Positions 28,943 to 37,426 of a stretch of DNA of 64,000 nucleotides are shown here, piece by piece. Made by a program: the position numbers and the translations under genes. The stretch is taken from assembly GCF_900114625.1 (NCBI RefSeq), contig NZ_FOZL01000001.1, positions 2,232,001-2,296,000 of the forward strand, given 5' to 3'. This stretch comes from Granulicella pectinivorans (GTDB taxonomy: Bacteria; Acidobacteriota; Terriglobia; Terriglobales; Acidobacteriaceae). Below the pieces are notes generated by a model that saw nothing but the letters and a program-made list of their open reading frames with translations, was not told the DNA's origin and did no database searches. Positions within the stretch are counted from its first letter, which is position 1, and the number at the start of each line of letters is the position of its first letter.

Positions 28943-29950
28943 CTAGGCTGCCAAGAGCGTTTGTTCACAGGTCTCCGCGTCGTAAACCTCGTCCGCACGA
29001 AAGGGACCGGCACGGCGTAACTCGCGTTCAAGATCAGCGTAGGTCCAGGGCAGGTCGCGGATGACAATCGGATTGTGATATTGCTCAAGGTCGATGGCCC
29101 CTGACCACATTCTCACCTTGCCTTCATCCCCAAGCCCCTCTTTGTACGCGTCGTTTGCGTGCTCATCGCCGGGACCAAGGACGATGGGACGTGGTGAGCA
29201 TTTTCCCTGCTCTCGCAAATATGCAAGCTCAGATTCGGTTTCTTCGATTCCGTCAGTTGATGCGGGTTTTGGGGCGTCGCCCTTCTTTAGAAGCCGGATT
29301 CGTTCCGTCTTCCAGGCGCGTGCCCGCCAGTACGCCCTCCAATGGAGTTCGGCTCTAAGGCCTTCCGTATCTGCAAACTTTGCCGCATGGTCCGCTACAT
29401 ACATCCACATCTCTGAGAACAACTGGTCTTCCACATCGTCAATGCAGCCTTCCAGGTCACGACAGTCCACCAGTACGCGCCGGATACCGGACCTGACTGC
29501 TGCGGCATGAACCTTGATCCAAGTTGCCAATGCTTCGATGCCCTCAGTTTCTCGGCGGGCAATAACCTGCGTCCACACCTGGAGTGCGTCGGCATCATTC
29601 ACGCAGCCTGCGAACTCCGGCAGCCGAAGGAACAGCATGGTGTCAAGAACATCGCGTTCACGTCCACTCAGTATCTGACGCAGTTTTACGACGAGTTGAG
29701 CTTGCCGCGATGCCCAGGCAACAGCCTCAGCTTGGAACAGCCTGGCGTATGCAACACCTTTCGGATAGCGATGGTCCTGAAGGCGCTCGAAGAGCTGTCC
29801 AACGATGCGCTGCACATCGAACACTGTTGTTCCAGATACTCCAAGAATCGCTTCCTTCAGCGCGGCTTGTACCTTCTCCGCATGGAACCTTTCTCGCGCC
29901 CGCTTGAGGTCTTTGTCGTATTTCTTCTTTTTCTTGATTTCGTCCGTCAT
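28943..29950 (-). CDS. hypothetical protein with weak sigma-region-2-like repeats
   Basis: 335 residues; begins with a basic stretch (MTDEIKKKKKYDKDLKRARE). Two segments have a similar layout: about 44-85 (FDVQRIVGQLFERLQDH ... AEAVAWASR) and 170-215 (IDDVEDQLFSEMWMYVADH ... WRAYWRARAWK). Both recall region 2 of ECF sigma factors, where an acidic helix is followed by a Trp/Arg-rich helix. A region 4 is not seen, so a functional sigma factor is doubtful. It starts 17 nt after the preceding gene in the leftward operon. It could be a diverged transcription regulator of the element; the resemblance is by eye only. Confidence 0.55.
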   Translation of the reverse strand: MTDEIKKKKKYDKDLKRARERFHAEKVQAALKEAILGVSGTTVFDVQRIVGQLFERLQDHRYPKGVAYARLFQAEAVAWASRQAQLVVKLRQILSGRERDVLDTMLFLRLPEFAGCVNDADALQVWTQVIARRETEGIEALATWIKVHAAAVRSGIRRVLVDCRDLEGCIDDVEDQLFSEMWMYVADHAAKFADTEGLRAELHWRAYWRARAWKTERIRLLKKGDAPKPASTDGIEETESELAYLREQGKCSPRPIVLGPGDEHANDAYKEGLGDEGKVRMWSGAIDLEQYHNPIVIRDLPWTYADLERELRRAGPFRADEVYDAETCEQTLLAA

Positions 29951-29966
29951 TCCGTCCCATTCTGGT

Positions 29967-30407
29967 CTACTGCCGCGTAGCGTTATGCTCAGCGAGGATC
30001 GCGTTTACATCGCTGATGGTCGTCTCGGTCGTAACGTTCCCTGAGCGGAGACCCCCTTCGGCTATGTCGCGATAGTGGTTTGGTGTGGATGCATAGGTGG
30101 CTTCCAGATGCGAGGTCACCCCCTCGGAGAGGGGTTGTTCGTGGTTCATGTTTCCCTTTCTGAGAGCAGGTGCTCTCATCTCTTCGTCAAGCAGGTTGAA
30201 CAGCAGTTTTGTTACATACCGATACGCTCGGTCCGAATCTGTACCTGTACGGTGGAACTTCGCGGCGGCCTTCATGATCGCTTTCTCAAGAAGCTCGTCA
30301 TCGAATCTGAGACACCATCTGATGAACTGTGCCAGCTCCGGCGGCGGGACATCTGAAACCGCTTTCCAAAGAGCTTGAAACTTTGTAGCTCTATCCGATA
30401 CAAGCAT
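29967..30407 (-). CDS. hypothetical protein of the phage-like operon
   Basis: 146 residues. The ATG at 30407 has AGGAG seven nt upstream and lies 17 nt inside the upstream gene; the frame is open to 30563 but that part overlaps the upstream gene and has no start signal. The first 80 residues are helical (MLVSDRATKFQALWKAVSDVPPPELAQFIRW) and resemble small regulatory or replication-accessory proteins of phages; the C-terminal half is polar and Thr/Asn-rich. No family is recognised. Second gene after the replication-like protein. Confidence 0.6.
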   Translation of the reverse strand: MLVSDRATKFQALWKAVSDVPPPELAQFIRWCLRFDDELLEKAIMKAAAKFHRTGTDSDRAYRYVTKLLFNLLDEEMRAPALRKGNMNHEQPLSEGVTSHLEATYASTPNHYRDIAEGGLRSGNVTTETTISDVNAILAEHNATRQ

Positions 30408-31293
30408 TGGTGATCTCCTGTAGTCCGTGCTGAGTGCCTGCGCCCATGTAAGCCCGAATCGCGGTGAGATCGAACTCCGGCTCCTTCCAAAGCTGAAAGC
30501 TCCGGAGAGCACATAGCTTTGCTGAGTCACCTGAGCGGGAACACGCGAAACATTTCCAGGCATCGGCTGTGTCGGTCGCGGTTACTCTGAAGGTTCGGTC
30601 GGGGTTTAGACATAACGGGCAAGTGAGCCGCATTCCGCTGTCTGCGGTGAATCCGTGGACATAATCGAGCTGAGGCTTCAGCGCGAGACGATATCGAGTC
30701 AGCACATCCAGTTCGTTGACCCGGTTGCGGAAGAACCAGCCGAGATCGTTGAGGGATGCACCTGACGCTACGTCGAGCAGTTGGATCAATGTTCCGTGAG
30801 TCCATCGGGAACCTGCTTCCCTCAGCGACTTCGTTTTGAGGATGCCTTTATTCGCGAGTTCTGCGAGGGCTGCCCCCACTGCTTGACGGCTGACTCGCGC
30901 CACTTTCGCCAGCTTATCTCGACGACCCTCCCACGAGAAATACGGTGCTCGCTGGTGCTTAGCCGAGGCATACAACGCAATGCAGACTCTCAGCTCGGCC
31001 AACGACAATTCATCCCACGGTAAGTGTGTCGGAATCTCCGCAAGCTTGTTCGCGGGGATGGCGGTAGCTTCGGGAGTGCCTTTGTCATCCAGGGATACAA
31101 GCTCCCTCTGGGCCAACTCCGCTAGTGTCTCGCGCCGCCTGCGGTGGGTGTACGGTGTTCCGCGTTGCAGGCTATTCAGCGCGAATGCGCCGCCATACAG
31201 ACGCAGCAACTCCAGCACCGAAGCACGGGAATGCAAGTGCAAGATATCCGTGCTCAACTTCAAGTAGGGGATGCCTAGTTCAAAGAGTTTCAT
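30391..31293 (-). CDS. replication-like protein: winged helix plus CHC2-type zinc finger
   Basis: 300 residues, first gene of the leftward operon. Residues about 96-155 form a winged helix-turn-helix (LSLAELRVCIALYAS ... KLAKVARVSRQAVGAALAELANKGIL). Near the C-terminus, LTCPLCLNPDRTFRV and WKCFACSRSGDSAKL place Cys225, Cys228, Cys248 and Cys251 as in the zinc-binding domain of DnaG-type and phage primases (CHC2-like). No TOPRIM or polymerase motif follows, so it is not a complete primase. A replication initiator or primase-recruiting protein is plausible, supported by the iteron-like repeats 170-280 nt upstream. Confidence 0.65.
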   Translation of the reverse strand: MKLFELGIPYLKLSTDILHLHSRASVLELLRLYGGAFALNSLQRGTPYTHRRRRETLAELAQRELVSLDDKGTPEATAIPANKLAEIPTHLPWDELSLAELRVCIALYASAKHQRAPYFSWEGRRDKLAKVARVSRQAVGAALAELANKGILKTKSLREAGSRWTHGTLIQLLDVASGASLNDLGWFFRNRVNELDVLTRYRLALKPQLDYVHGFTADSGMRLTCPLCLNPDRTFRVTATDTADAWKCFACSRSGDSAKLCALRSFQLWKEPEFDLTAIRAYMGAGTQHGLQEITNACIG

Positions 31294-31460
31294 GCGTGCA
31301 TCATTCTTTCTTCCTTATTGCAATGCCACCCATGAGCATTCACCCAAGGGAGATGCCTACCATCCACAATGGAGACGACCGTCAGGACACAGGGGCATAC
31401 ACCATCTGCCTCTAGCTGTGTATCTCCGTTTCCGGTGCAGTGTGCCCTTATACCGAAATA

Positions 31461-31568
31461 GAACTTTCAATGTCAGAAAGTTCACCGGACGCGCGTCACC
31501 ATTGGAGATTCGCATGAATATCAATGTCAGCGTTTCGCAAGAAAACGAGCATCAATGTCAGATAGTTC
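31461..31568. repeat. iteron-like repeats upstream of the replication-like gene
   Basis: Three direct copies: TCAATGTCAGAAAGTTC (31467-31483), TCAATGTCAGCGTTTC (31521-31536) and TCAATGTCAGATAGTTC (31552-31568). The first also forms an inverted repeat, GAACTTTC (31461-31468) with GAAAGTTC (31476-31483). The gap 31294-31880 carries no other supported gene. Either replication-origin iterons or operators of the leftward operon. Confidence 0.65.
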
Positions 31569-31712
31569 GCAAACCCCAATAAAGACGAGGCTTTTGTAGA
31601 CCTAGATTGTGCACTAAAAATGGTGCAACTCAAGCTCCTAAACTACTGGTAAACATTCACCAGCAACTCATACTCTTTTGATTGGGTGCTCTGATGGAGC
31701 TTGCTTCAAAAA

Positions 31713-31726
31713 CCGCCCGAAGGCGG
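31713..31726 (-). terminator. terminator of the two-gene minus unit
   Basis: On the minus strand CCGCC-TTCG-GGCGG followed by TTTTTG. It lies 155 nt behind the 168-residue gene that ends at 31881. The stem is short but has a stable UUCG loop and a U-tract. Confidence 0.65.
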
Positions 31727-31880
31727 CGGGTCGGGGAACCTTGTCAGGCTCAACCTATCCCATGGCTACAACTACATCGTATCACGATTTCCTGAATAAG
31801 TCAAGCATTATCTACTACTTGCAAGACTTCCTGGTGAACACTTCCCAGCTTCTCGACGCCGTACCAATCACGTCGAGCAA

Positions 31881-32387
31881 CTATAGTGCCCACACGTCTT
31901 TGAGTTCGAGCGGCGGGCGCTCTACTGGCAGCTTGCCGTCGTAGGTCCATTTCGTCGCGGTCGGAAACGACACCTCTGCAAGCAAGTTCTGTGCGCCGTA
32001 GTTATTCGCCCTCCACTTCGAGATGTGTCCGTAATTCGCTAGGACCCACTGGCAAGCCGCCAGCCGTTCCAGGCGATGCGCGGACTCATCGACTACGACC
32101 GCGAGGACAGAGCGGAGGCGGTGAACTTTTTGAACTTCCGATATCGCGTCGGCTAGGTTCTCGCCCAATGCGGCCTTCGCGAAGCTGATCCCAAGCACAA
32201 GGGACTTCACCGGACCATCTGACCACGGAGTCATCCTCGCCAAGACTTCCTGGTCATCGTTCCTTGGTTCCGGCACACCCTCGACGGCCATTTCGATTAG
32301 GTGGTCGGCGGCGTCCCGGCGCTTCTGCATCGGCACTTCGTCGTTTTCAACGACGCTGTGAAGTTGATCTAACTCGGGATTATGCAC
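31881..32387 (-). CDS. hypothetical protein
   Basis: 168 residues, acidic to neutral, mainly helical, with no signal or TM segment. Segments such as SLVLGISFAKAALGENLADAISEVQKV and RLERLAACQWVLANYGHISKWRANNYGAQ suggest a single globular domain; no family is recognised. It overlaps the upstream 99-residue gene by 8 nt and is followed by a terminator, so the pair is a small transcription unit of the element. The function is not inferable. Confidence 0.55.
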   Translation of the reverse strand: MHNPELDQLHSVVENDEVPMQKRRDAADHLIEMAVEGVPEPRNDDQEVLARMTPWSDGPVKSLVLGISFAKAALGENLADAISEVQKVHRLRSVLAVVVDESAHRLERLAACQWVLANYGHISKWRANNYGAQNLLAEVSFPTATKWTYDGKLPVERPPLELKDVWAL

Positions 32388-32679
32388 TCGGTATTGTTCC
32401 TTTCATTGCGGTGGGTCTCACCGACGCGAGGAAGGCTCTTGCGCGTTCCTCAGCACTCGGTGCTGGGGCCATTGGCGGAATCACGCTGGCTTCTGCCTCA
32501 GCTTTCCGTGCTGCTGCCCGCTCCACGGCGATTGTCACCCGCTGTTCTGCATCCAGATGGGCTAGGAGAATGTCAGTCATCCTCATCGCTGCTTGGAGTC
32601 TTACGCGTTCACTTCTTGAGTTCGCCAGTTCGCGGAGCACCTTCATAGGTGCATCGAAACGGCGCGGCAATCTGCTCAT
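32380..32679 (-). CDS. small helical hypothetical protein
   Basis: 99 residues with a GAGG about 8 nt before the ATG. Residues 12-65 are a continuous pattern of charged helices (VLRELANSRSERVRLQAAMRM, RVTIAVERAAARKAEAEA), and the tail is Ala/Pro-rich. The layout resembles small phage regulators or small-terminase-like helical domains, but no motif decides. First gene of the two-gene unit on the minus strand. Confidence 0.5.
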   Translation of the reverse strand: MSRLPRRFDAPMKVLRELANSRSERVRLQAAMRMTDILLAHLDAEQRVTIAVERAAARKAEAEASVIPPMAPAPSAEERARAFLASVRPTAMKGTIPSA

Positions 32680-32770
32680 CGGTTGGTCCTCTACTATCTA
32701 TGAGCGACGACGAAAAATGGCCGTTAGCGGGCCGCTTACTTACACCGTAGCGGGCTGGTAGCGGGAGGTT

Positions 32771-32947
32771 GGGACTCCTAGCCCCAGTGTCGGACGGACC
32801 GAGGGATGGGAATCATGGCCCCTTTTTGAACGGGGGGTGGGGGAGGTTTGATTCGCTGGCCGCGTCAGCTTCAGCCAAGTGACCGTCGGGGCCGGAGACT
32901 CCCTGCCGGGCGGCCTCGGGAAGCATGCTTCAGGGACTCCTAGCCCC
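32771..32947. repeat. 15-bp direct repeat in a long non-coding gap
   Basis: GGGACTCCTAGCCCC occurs at 32771-32785 and 32933-32947. The 704-nt stretch from 32680 to the recombinase start has no supported gene and is GC-rich with G-runs. The part next to the recombinase (33240-33365) is AT-rich and is where a promoter or recombination site would be expected; no convincing inverted crossover site was found by eye. Confidence 0.5.
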
Positions 32948-33383
32948 CAGGGACGTTGGGGGCGCACGGCAGCCGCACCTTCCCATCCTCGCGGAAGGCG
33001 TCGGACCAACGAGCAGCTACCCCAGCAAACACAGGTGCTCGTGCAACAGCAGCTAAGAATTTCGTACTTCTATTTGGTGACTACGCCGACAACCGCACCA
33101 CAGCTTGTGCAGTAGATCAGCAGACGAGCAACGCCCGCCTGGGTGCTCGTTGAATAGCTGAAAGATGTGCCTTCGCATCGCGGACAGTTAGGGTTTGCCA
33201 TAGTGGGTGAATCCTACACCCATGGACCGTTCTCTGAGGAGTTTCGACCGTCAGAAAAGTACACTTTGTGACACGATGCCGTGGTGCCTGTAAGTGCTTG
33301 ATTTTCGTTTGTCAAAAAGGTCCTATTCAGTTATTGACACGCAATCTATAAAGGTCTAGAGTTTATTGTACGGAGGCAGGACG

Positions 33384-33950
33384 ATGACAGCAGCAAAAGG
33401 CGGGCAGAGGGTTGGCTATATCAGAGTGAGCAGCGCGGACCAGAACACGGCACGGCAGCTAGATGGCGTTGACTTAGACGAGCGGTTCGAGGATAAAGCG
33501 TCCGGCGCAAGCACTAACCGGCCCCAGCTCCAGGCTGCACTCAGGCATGTCCGCAAGGGTGATGTGCTGGTTGTCCACTCAATGGACCGCCTTGCCCGTT
33601 CCCTCGCCGATCTGCTGGCGCTCGTCAAAGAACTGACCGGGCGTGGCGTGACTGTAGAGTTCGTGAAGGAGGCCCAGACGTTCACCGGCGACGACACTCC
33701 CATCGCGAAGATGATGCTCGGCGTGATGGGGAGTGCTGCTGAGTTCGAGCGCGACATGATTCGACAGCGCCAGCGTGAGGGAATCACAGCGGCGAAGGCA
33801 CGTGGCAAGCACTTGGGCCGCGCCGCGATACTGAAACCCGCCCAAGTGAAGGAGTTACGGAACCGTGTGGCTGCCGGTGAGGATAAGGCCACCATCGCCC
33901 AAGCGTTCGGCATCAGTCGCGCTAGCGTCTACAACTACGCGGCGTCCTGA
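33384..33950 (+). CDS. serine recombinase (resolvase/invertase family)
   Basis: 188 residues; ATG at 33384 with GGAGG seven nt upstream. N-terminal catalytic domain: GYIRVSSADQNTARQL with the nucleophilic Ser, then VLVVHSMDRLARSLADLLALVKEL, IAKMMLGVMGSAAEFERDMIRQRQREGI and the long E-helix AAKARGKHLGR. A C-terminal helix-turn-helix (TIAQAFGISRASVYNYA) completes the small-resolvase architecture. It resolves or inverts DNA at short crossover sites. In this element it may act in multimer resolution, or be cargo from a transposon; no transposase is adjacent. A clear terminator follows. Confidence 0.95.
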   Translation: MTAAKGGQRVGYIRVSSADQNTARQLDGVDLDERFEDKASGASTNRPQLQAALRHVRKGDVLVVHSMDRLARSLADLLALVKELTGRGVTVEFVKEAQTFTGDDTPIAKMMLGVMGSAAEFERDMIRQRQREGITAAKARGKHLGRAAILKPAQVKELRNRVAAGEDKATIAQAFGISRASVYNYAAS

Positions 33951-33977
33951 TCTACTTCCCCACCTCCCCCCACATCT

Positions 33978-33997
33978 GCCCCGGCTCCGGCTGGGGC
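33978..33997 (+). terminator. Rho-independent terminator of the serine recombinase
   Basis: GCCCCGGC-TCCG-GCTGGGGC (8 bp with one G-U) followed by TTTTTCG. Confidence 0.85.
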
Positions 33998-34145
33998 TTT
34001 TTCGTGTCTGCACGGGGGGAAGTCATGGAAAATTCAGGGGATAGGCGTCGTTGTGAGTATTACGAAACATTCAGCGATTCGTTGTGGGTGGGATTGGCGA
34101 TGGTGGGTTTGGGCCTAGCCCAACGTTCCGGCCACCTTCGGCTAA

Positions 34146-34373
34146 CTACTTCTGGCACCGGGCGAAGATATACGTTTGATAGAACTCGCATTGACTCAGA
34201 ACCGTCGCAGGCAAGCCTTCGCATAGCAGATACACGGTCAGGTCGTACCCGGACAGACCTTCAATCCGTCGGTCGTCATAGTCGAGAACGTAAGAATCTT
34301 GCGCATTTGGGTCAACGGATTTTTTGACCTCATATCCCCAGTATTCAAAGACATTCTCTTCGGCGTGCTTCAT
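34146..34373 (-). CDS. small hypothetical protein
   Basis: 75 residues, acidic (MKHAEENVFEYWGYEVKKSV, YVLDYDDRRIEGLSGYDLTVYLL), without membrane segment or known motif. Composition looks protein-like, with a normal mix of aromatic and charged residues, but there is no strong ribosome binding site. It is divergent from the membrane protein gene at 34447. The plus-strand frame over the same DNA is Arg/Ser-rich and rejected. Confidence 0.4.
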   Translation of the reverse strand: MKHAEENVFEYWGYEVKKSVDPNAQDSYVLDYDDRRIEGLSGYDLTVYLLCEGLPATVLSQCEFYQTYIFARCQK

Positions 34374-34446
34374 ATCGCGATTCTACGTTGTAAGCCTGCT
34401 CCAGACGGCATAGGCTGGATTTCACATCACACCTTCTGGAGAGACT

Positions 34447-35012
34447 ATGCGCAAGATCATCGGTGTTCTATTTCCTTGGCGGAAGACGTTCAGGCGTCTT
34501 GAGCTTGAGAAGCGATGGTGGCATCGGTTGGTGGTCGTAGTGCTTTTCTTGGCTTTGACTCCCGCGTTTTTCTGCTGCTGGGCTATCGGAAACGAGGCAG
34601 CCCCGCCTGTTCACCCGTCTGGTGACGATATTCAATACTGGGAGCTACTGACACCACCACCGAATGGCGACACATTGGAGCAGGCGGTCTCTCCGATGAC
34701 CGACCCACCAGACCCGAGATGGATCGGTCAGGGAAAGATAGCGGCACCACTCAAAGACATATTTGATATCTTGGCAGCGTCCGACCGAAGGCTAACCTGC
34801 TCAAAACGGTACAGATGCCTAATGGAAAGACAATCACCTTTCCCGGCGCAACCTCTGACGACACCATCAAAGCCGAGTGGAACCACAAACTGAAGATCGC
34901 GACCGCCGAAGCAGCGTCGTTGGGTTTTGGGACAGCTTGCTTGGTGACATTGATTCTCAGTTATCTGCTTCAAGCGGGATACAGAGCTGCGCAGTACCAT
35001 CTACGGCTCTAA
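34447..35012 (+). pseudogene. frameshifted membrane protein gene
   Basis: The first frame (ATG 34447, GGAG five nt upstream) encodes a basic N-terminus, a TM helix (VVVVLFLALTPAFFCCWAIG) and a periplasmic Pro-rich stretch up to about KDIFDILAAS. After about 34790 the first frame turns into low-quality sequence, while the frame beginning NLLKTVQMPNGKTITFPGATSDD (around 34795) carries plausible protein with a second TM helix (GFGTACLVTLILSYLLQAGY) to the stop at 35012. One continuous protein with two TM helices, broken by an indel, fits best. Two separate overlapping genes cannot be excluded. Confidence 0.45.
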
Positions 35013-35180
35013 CGCCCCAGATGGTACTGCGGCTGCAAAGGTGTATGACTAGAACTTCCCAGGCATACGAGCGCCTTCGACCTACGCTTATTTATGGCTT
35101 GGACAATGGGGGGGGAGCACGCTCCAGGTCGATTCCAGTCAACGGCGTATTCGATGCGCTTGCTTTTTCTATTGACGCGT

Positions 35181-36143
35181 TTATTTCGACGGGTTTCTGC
35201 CTGTTGCCGCCGAGAGTCGTTTAGTCAACAACTCTCTCAATTGGGAAAGGTTCTCGTACTCAGGGCAGTTGCGGTAAGCAAGATCGAAGTGAACATAGGT
35301 GTCTTTTTTTCGATAGAGCATCGGTGCCTTCCCGATGGCGTGCGCATAACCTATTTCGTAGTAGACACTAGGCCGCTCATGAGTCAGGTCTGCAAACAGA
35401 TGTTCAGAATCCTGTATCTGCTGGATGATGCGCTCTGTTATCCCGTCAGAGTGTTCGAGGTCATCGGCCCGAACAGCGGTTATGCCGAAGGTCTTGAACA
35501 CATCGACTACTGTGTCACGGACGTCCTTCAATTCTGGAAGCTGAGGGTTGATGCGCATCATGATAAAAGCTGTGCCGGGCCGGTACGTCTTGAGGTTCGT
35601 TGATGTAGCGGTACCAGCCGTCGCGGTCTCATTGCGGGCACCGAGCACTTGCAATAACTCGAACGTGCCGTCCACGGCTTCGATGAATTCGCTACGGCAC
35701 ACATCTACTGGGACATCGGTTTCCGACTGCCCCGGCGGGTCTGACCCGATGTAGCTACCTTCATCGTGGTGGATGTACACGCCCCAGGAATTGAATTTAC
35801 GGAGCCTCATAGACGCCGCTGCTCGTTTGGAACTTTGACCGAGTGCTATAAGGTCTGCTCTATCAACGAGCACGGCCCGCTGTGCAACCGAGGCTATATC
35901 GGCCATGACCTGCCGAGCTTCGCCCCGAAGTTGCAAGCCTCTCTGTTTGTAGCCCTCAGAAAGAAGCGCCCAATAATCAGGGTCCGGCATCTGAGATTGT
36001 TGCCAACTCAAAAAGCTAACCTCTGGGGGCGCAATGGAGGCGTCCTTTAGAGCACGCTCAGCATGGGTAAGGAATTCGAGACCTTGATCTCTCAGGGTCG
36101 TCAATTTGGTTCTGAGCTGCATCACTGTTTCGTCGATTGCCAT
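35181..36143 (-). CDS. protein with C-terminal TIR/deoxyribosyltransferase-like nucleotide-binding domain
   Basis: 320 residues. The N-terminal about 180 residues are helical and not recognised. The C-terminal domain (about 190-310) has the layout of the nucleoside 2-deoxyribosyltransferase/TIR-like fold: AFIMMRINPQLPELKDVRDTV, ITAVRADDLEHSDGITERII, QDSEHLFADLTHERPSVYYEIGYAHAIGK, with the Asp, Glu and His of the DLT...YYEIGYAHA segment. Such domains cleave or bind nucleotides and often act as effectors in bacterial antiphage systems. It faces right-end cargo genes on the opposite strand. Enzymatic activity and defence function are inference. Confidence 0.65.
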   Translation of the reverse strand: MAIDETVMQLRTKLTTLRDQGLEFLTHAERALKDASIAPPEVSFLSWQQSQMPDPDYWALLSEGYKQRGLQLRGEARQVMADIASVAQRAVLVDRADLIALGQSSKRAAASMRLRKFNSWGVYIHHDEGSYIGSDPPGQSETDVPVDVCRSEFIEAVDGTFELLQVLGARNETATAGTATSTNLKTYRPGTAFIMMRINPQLPELKDVRDTVVDVFKTFGITAVRADDLEHSDGITERIIQQIQDSEHLFADLTHERPSVYYEIGYAHAIGKAPMLYRKKDTYVHFDLAYRNCPEYENLSQLRELLTKRLSAATGRNPSK

Positions 36144-36333
36144 GTATGGGCAATAGCATACCTGATCGTGTGCTCCTGTTGTCCATTACGCCACGATTGG
36201 TCTTTGCCAAATTTCTAGACCTCCCAGGCGTGCCGCAAATGACTTTTTATCAATGGTTTGCAGATTTCTATTCCGAGCAATTTTTGCTGGGTTACTATTC
36301 GTCCACCGGAACTAACTCAAGGGAGGACGAACG

Positions 36334-36549
36334 ATGAGGCAAGAGGTATTCGACGACATATGGATGGGGTGCTACGAAACCGCGATCAAGCATGAACAAG
36401 AGCTATTCGGCGATGCGGATACATTGCCGGACGATGAGTTCGACATCGTTTTCAGCGGGATGAGTCACGGGGATAAGGTTGAGGCCCTGGAGGCACTCCG
36501 GGCACTCAAGGCTCAAGGTCTTGGCGTATCGAATACGGCGGCTTGTTGA
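36334..36549 (+). CDS. small acidic hypothetical protein
   Basis: 71 residues with GGAGG seven nt before the ATG. Strongly acidic (EQELFGDADTLPDDEFDIVF), helical, no TM. Its stop overlaps the start of the next gene (TGATG), so the two are translated together. The size, acidity and coupling fit a small partner or antitoxin-like subunit, but no family is recognised. Confidence 0.55.
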   Translation: MRQEVFDDIWMGCYETAIKHEQELFGDADTLPDDEFDIVFSGMSHGDKVEALEALRALKAQGLGVSNTAAC

Positions 36550-37307
36550 TGACGAATGAGGAACTTGACAGCGAATACAGCAAAGGCCTGGAGACGTTTC
36601 GTAAGATCGTACTTCAGGCCATTCGACTGCACGCGAAGGTTCGTGAAATGCCTTTCCAGGGGGTAGCGCCATCAGCCCGTCTGCTATTCGCGCGACTTTG
36701 CTTCATCAGCGTCAGCCTCGCGCGTATCTGCCCCAAGCTCGAAAACGAGAAAGACATCTGGGACTTTGCAACAATCGCGTTGCTATCGAGGAGTCTGTTT
36801 GAGTCAATCATGTTTTTCGAATACTTTTGCGAGACATCGGGACCGGACGAATGGATGGCAAAGATGTATCTCTTGAATCTCCACGACCGTTGCGACAGAA
36901 TCCGGCTCTTTACGGCAATGGATAAGCCCCTGGACGTTGCGGGGTTCACCGGAGAGGCTGAGATACTGCGTGGTCTCCTTCGCAATAACCCTTTTTTCGC
37001 TGGTCTTGAGGCCAAGCGTCAGAAAGAACTGTTGAAGGGGTACAAGGCGGCGTTCTTGAGCCTCCGTGAGATGGGCAACAAGTTCTCTCCCGACGCGGAT
37101 TCATGGGTCATCTATGATTTTCTTTCCACCTATGCCCACTCCCTCCCGGTCAGCTTCATGAGAAACAGCGATGACAGGAGAGACGGCTTGCAAAATGATG
37201 TAGACAAGATGTATACACCCGGCGTCCTGACATGGCTTGCGGCCTTGCTGGATCATGCGCGAAGCACCTATCTGGGAGTGCCAACCGGCATGATGTTGGA
37301 GACATAA
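36549..37307 (+). CDS. hypothetical protein, DUF5677-like
   Basis: 252 residues. ATG at 36549 in a TGATG junction with the preceding small gene; TTG codons just upstream are less likely. Helical throughout: ATIALLSRSLFESIMFFEYFCETSG resembles the central motif of DUF5677-type proteins, where a conserved R..FE lies between helices, and SWVIYDFLSTYAHSLPVSF carries a Tyr/His pair later in the protein. The family's function is unknown; such genes recur in accessory islands. The family name is a by-eye suggestion. Confidence 0.55.
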   Translation: MTNEELDSEYSKGLETFRKIVLQAIRLHAKVREMPFQGVAPSARLLFARLCFISVSLARICPKLENEKDIWDFATIALLSRSLFESIMFFEYFCETSGPDEWMAKMYLLNLHDRCDRIRLFTAMDKPLDVAGFTGEAEILRGLLRNNPFFAGLEAKRQKELLKGYKAAFLSLREMGNKFSPDADSWVIYDFLSTYAHSLPVSFMRNSDDRRDGLQNDVDKMYTPGVLTWLAALLDHARSTYLGVPTGMMLET

Positions 37308-37426
37308 ATCCTGAACGAAGCCTCGGTTCGACGGCGTACAATTGATCGCCGGATTGTCGATCATGCCGCGTTGTGCTGTGCCATGAAATACCGCGACTAT
37401 TGAGTTCTTAGAGAAAGATCGTGTCT

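Noticed and set aside
31678..31944. Plus-strand frame containing MATTTSYHDFLNKSSIIYYL in the gap before the two-gene minus unit
   Set aside because: No ribosome binding site, it overlaps a terminator and the end of a better-supported minus-strand gene. Kept only as a remote possibility.
34004..34327. 107-codon plus-strand frame after the serine recombinase
   Set aside because: Begins within the terminator region, Arg/Ser-rich translation, and the opposite strand has a more protein-like frame.
35094..35603. 169-codon plus-strand frame opposite the TIR-like gene
   Set aside because: Antisense shadow; the minus-strand protein has the conserved DLT...YYEIGYAHA pattern.
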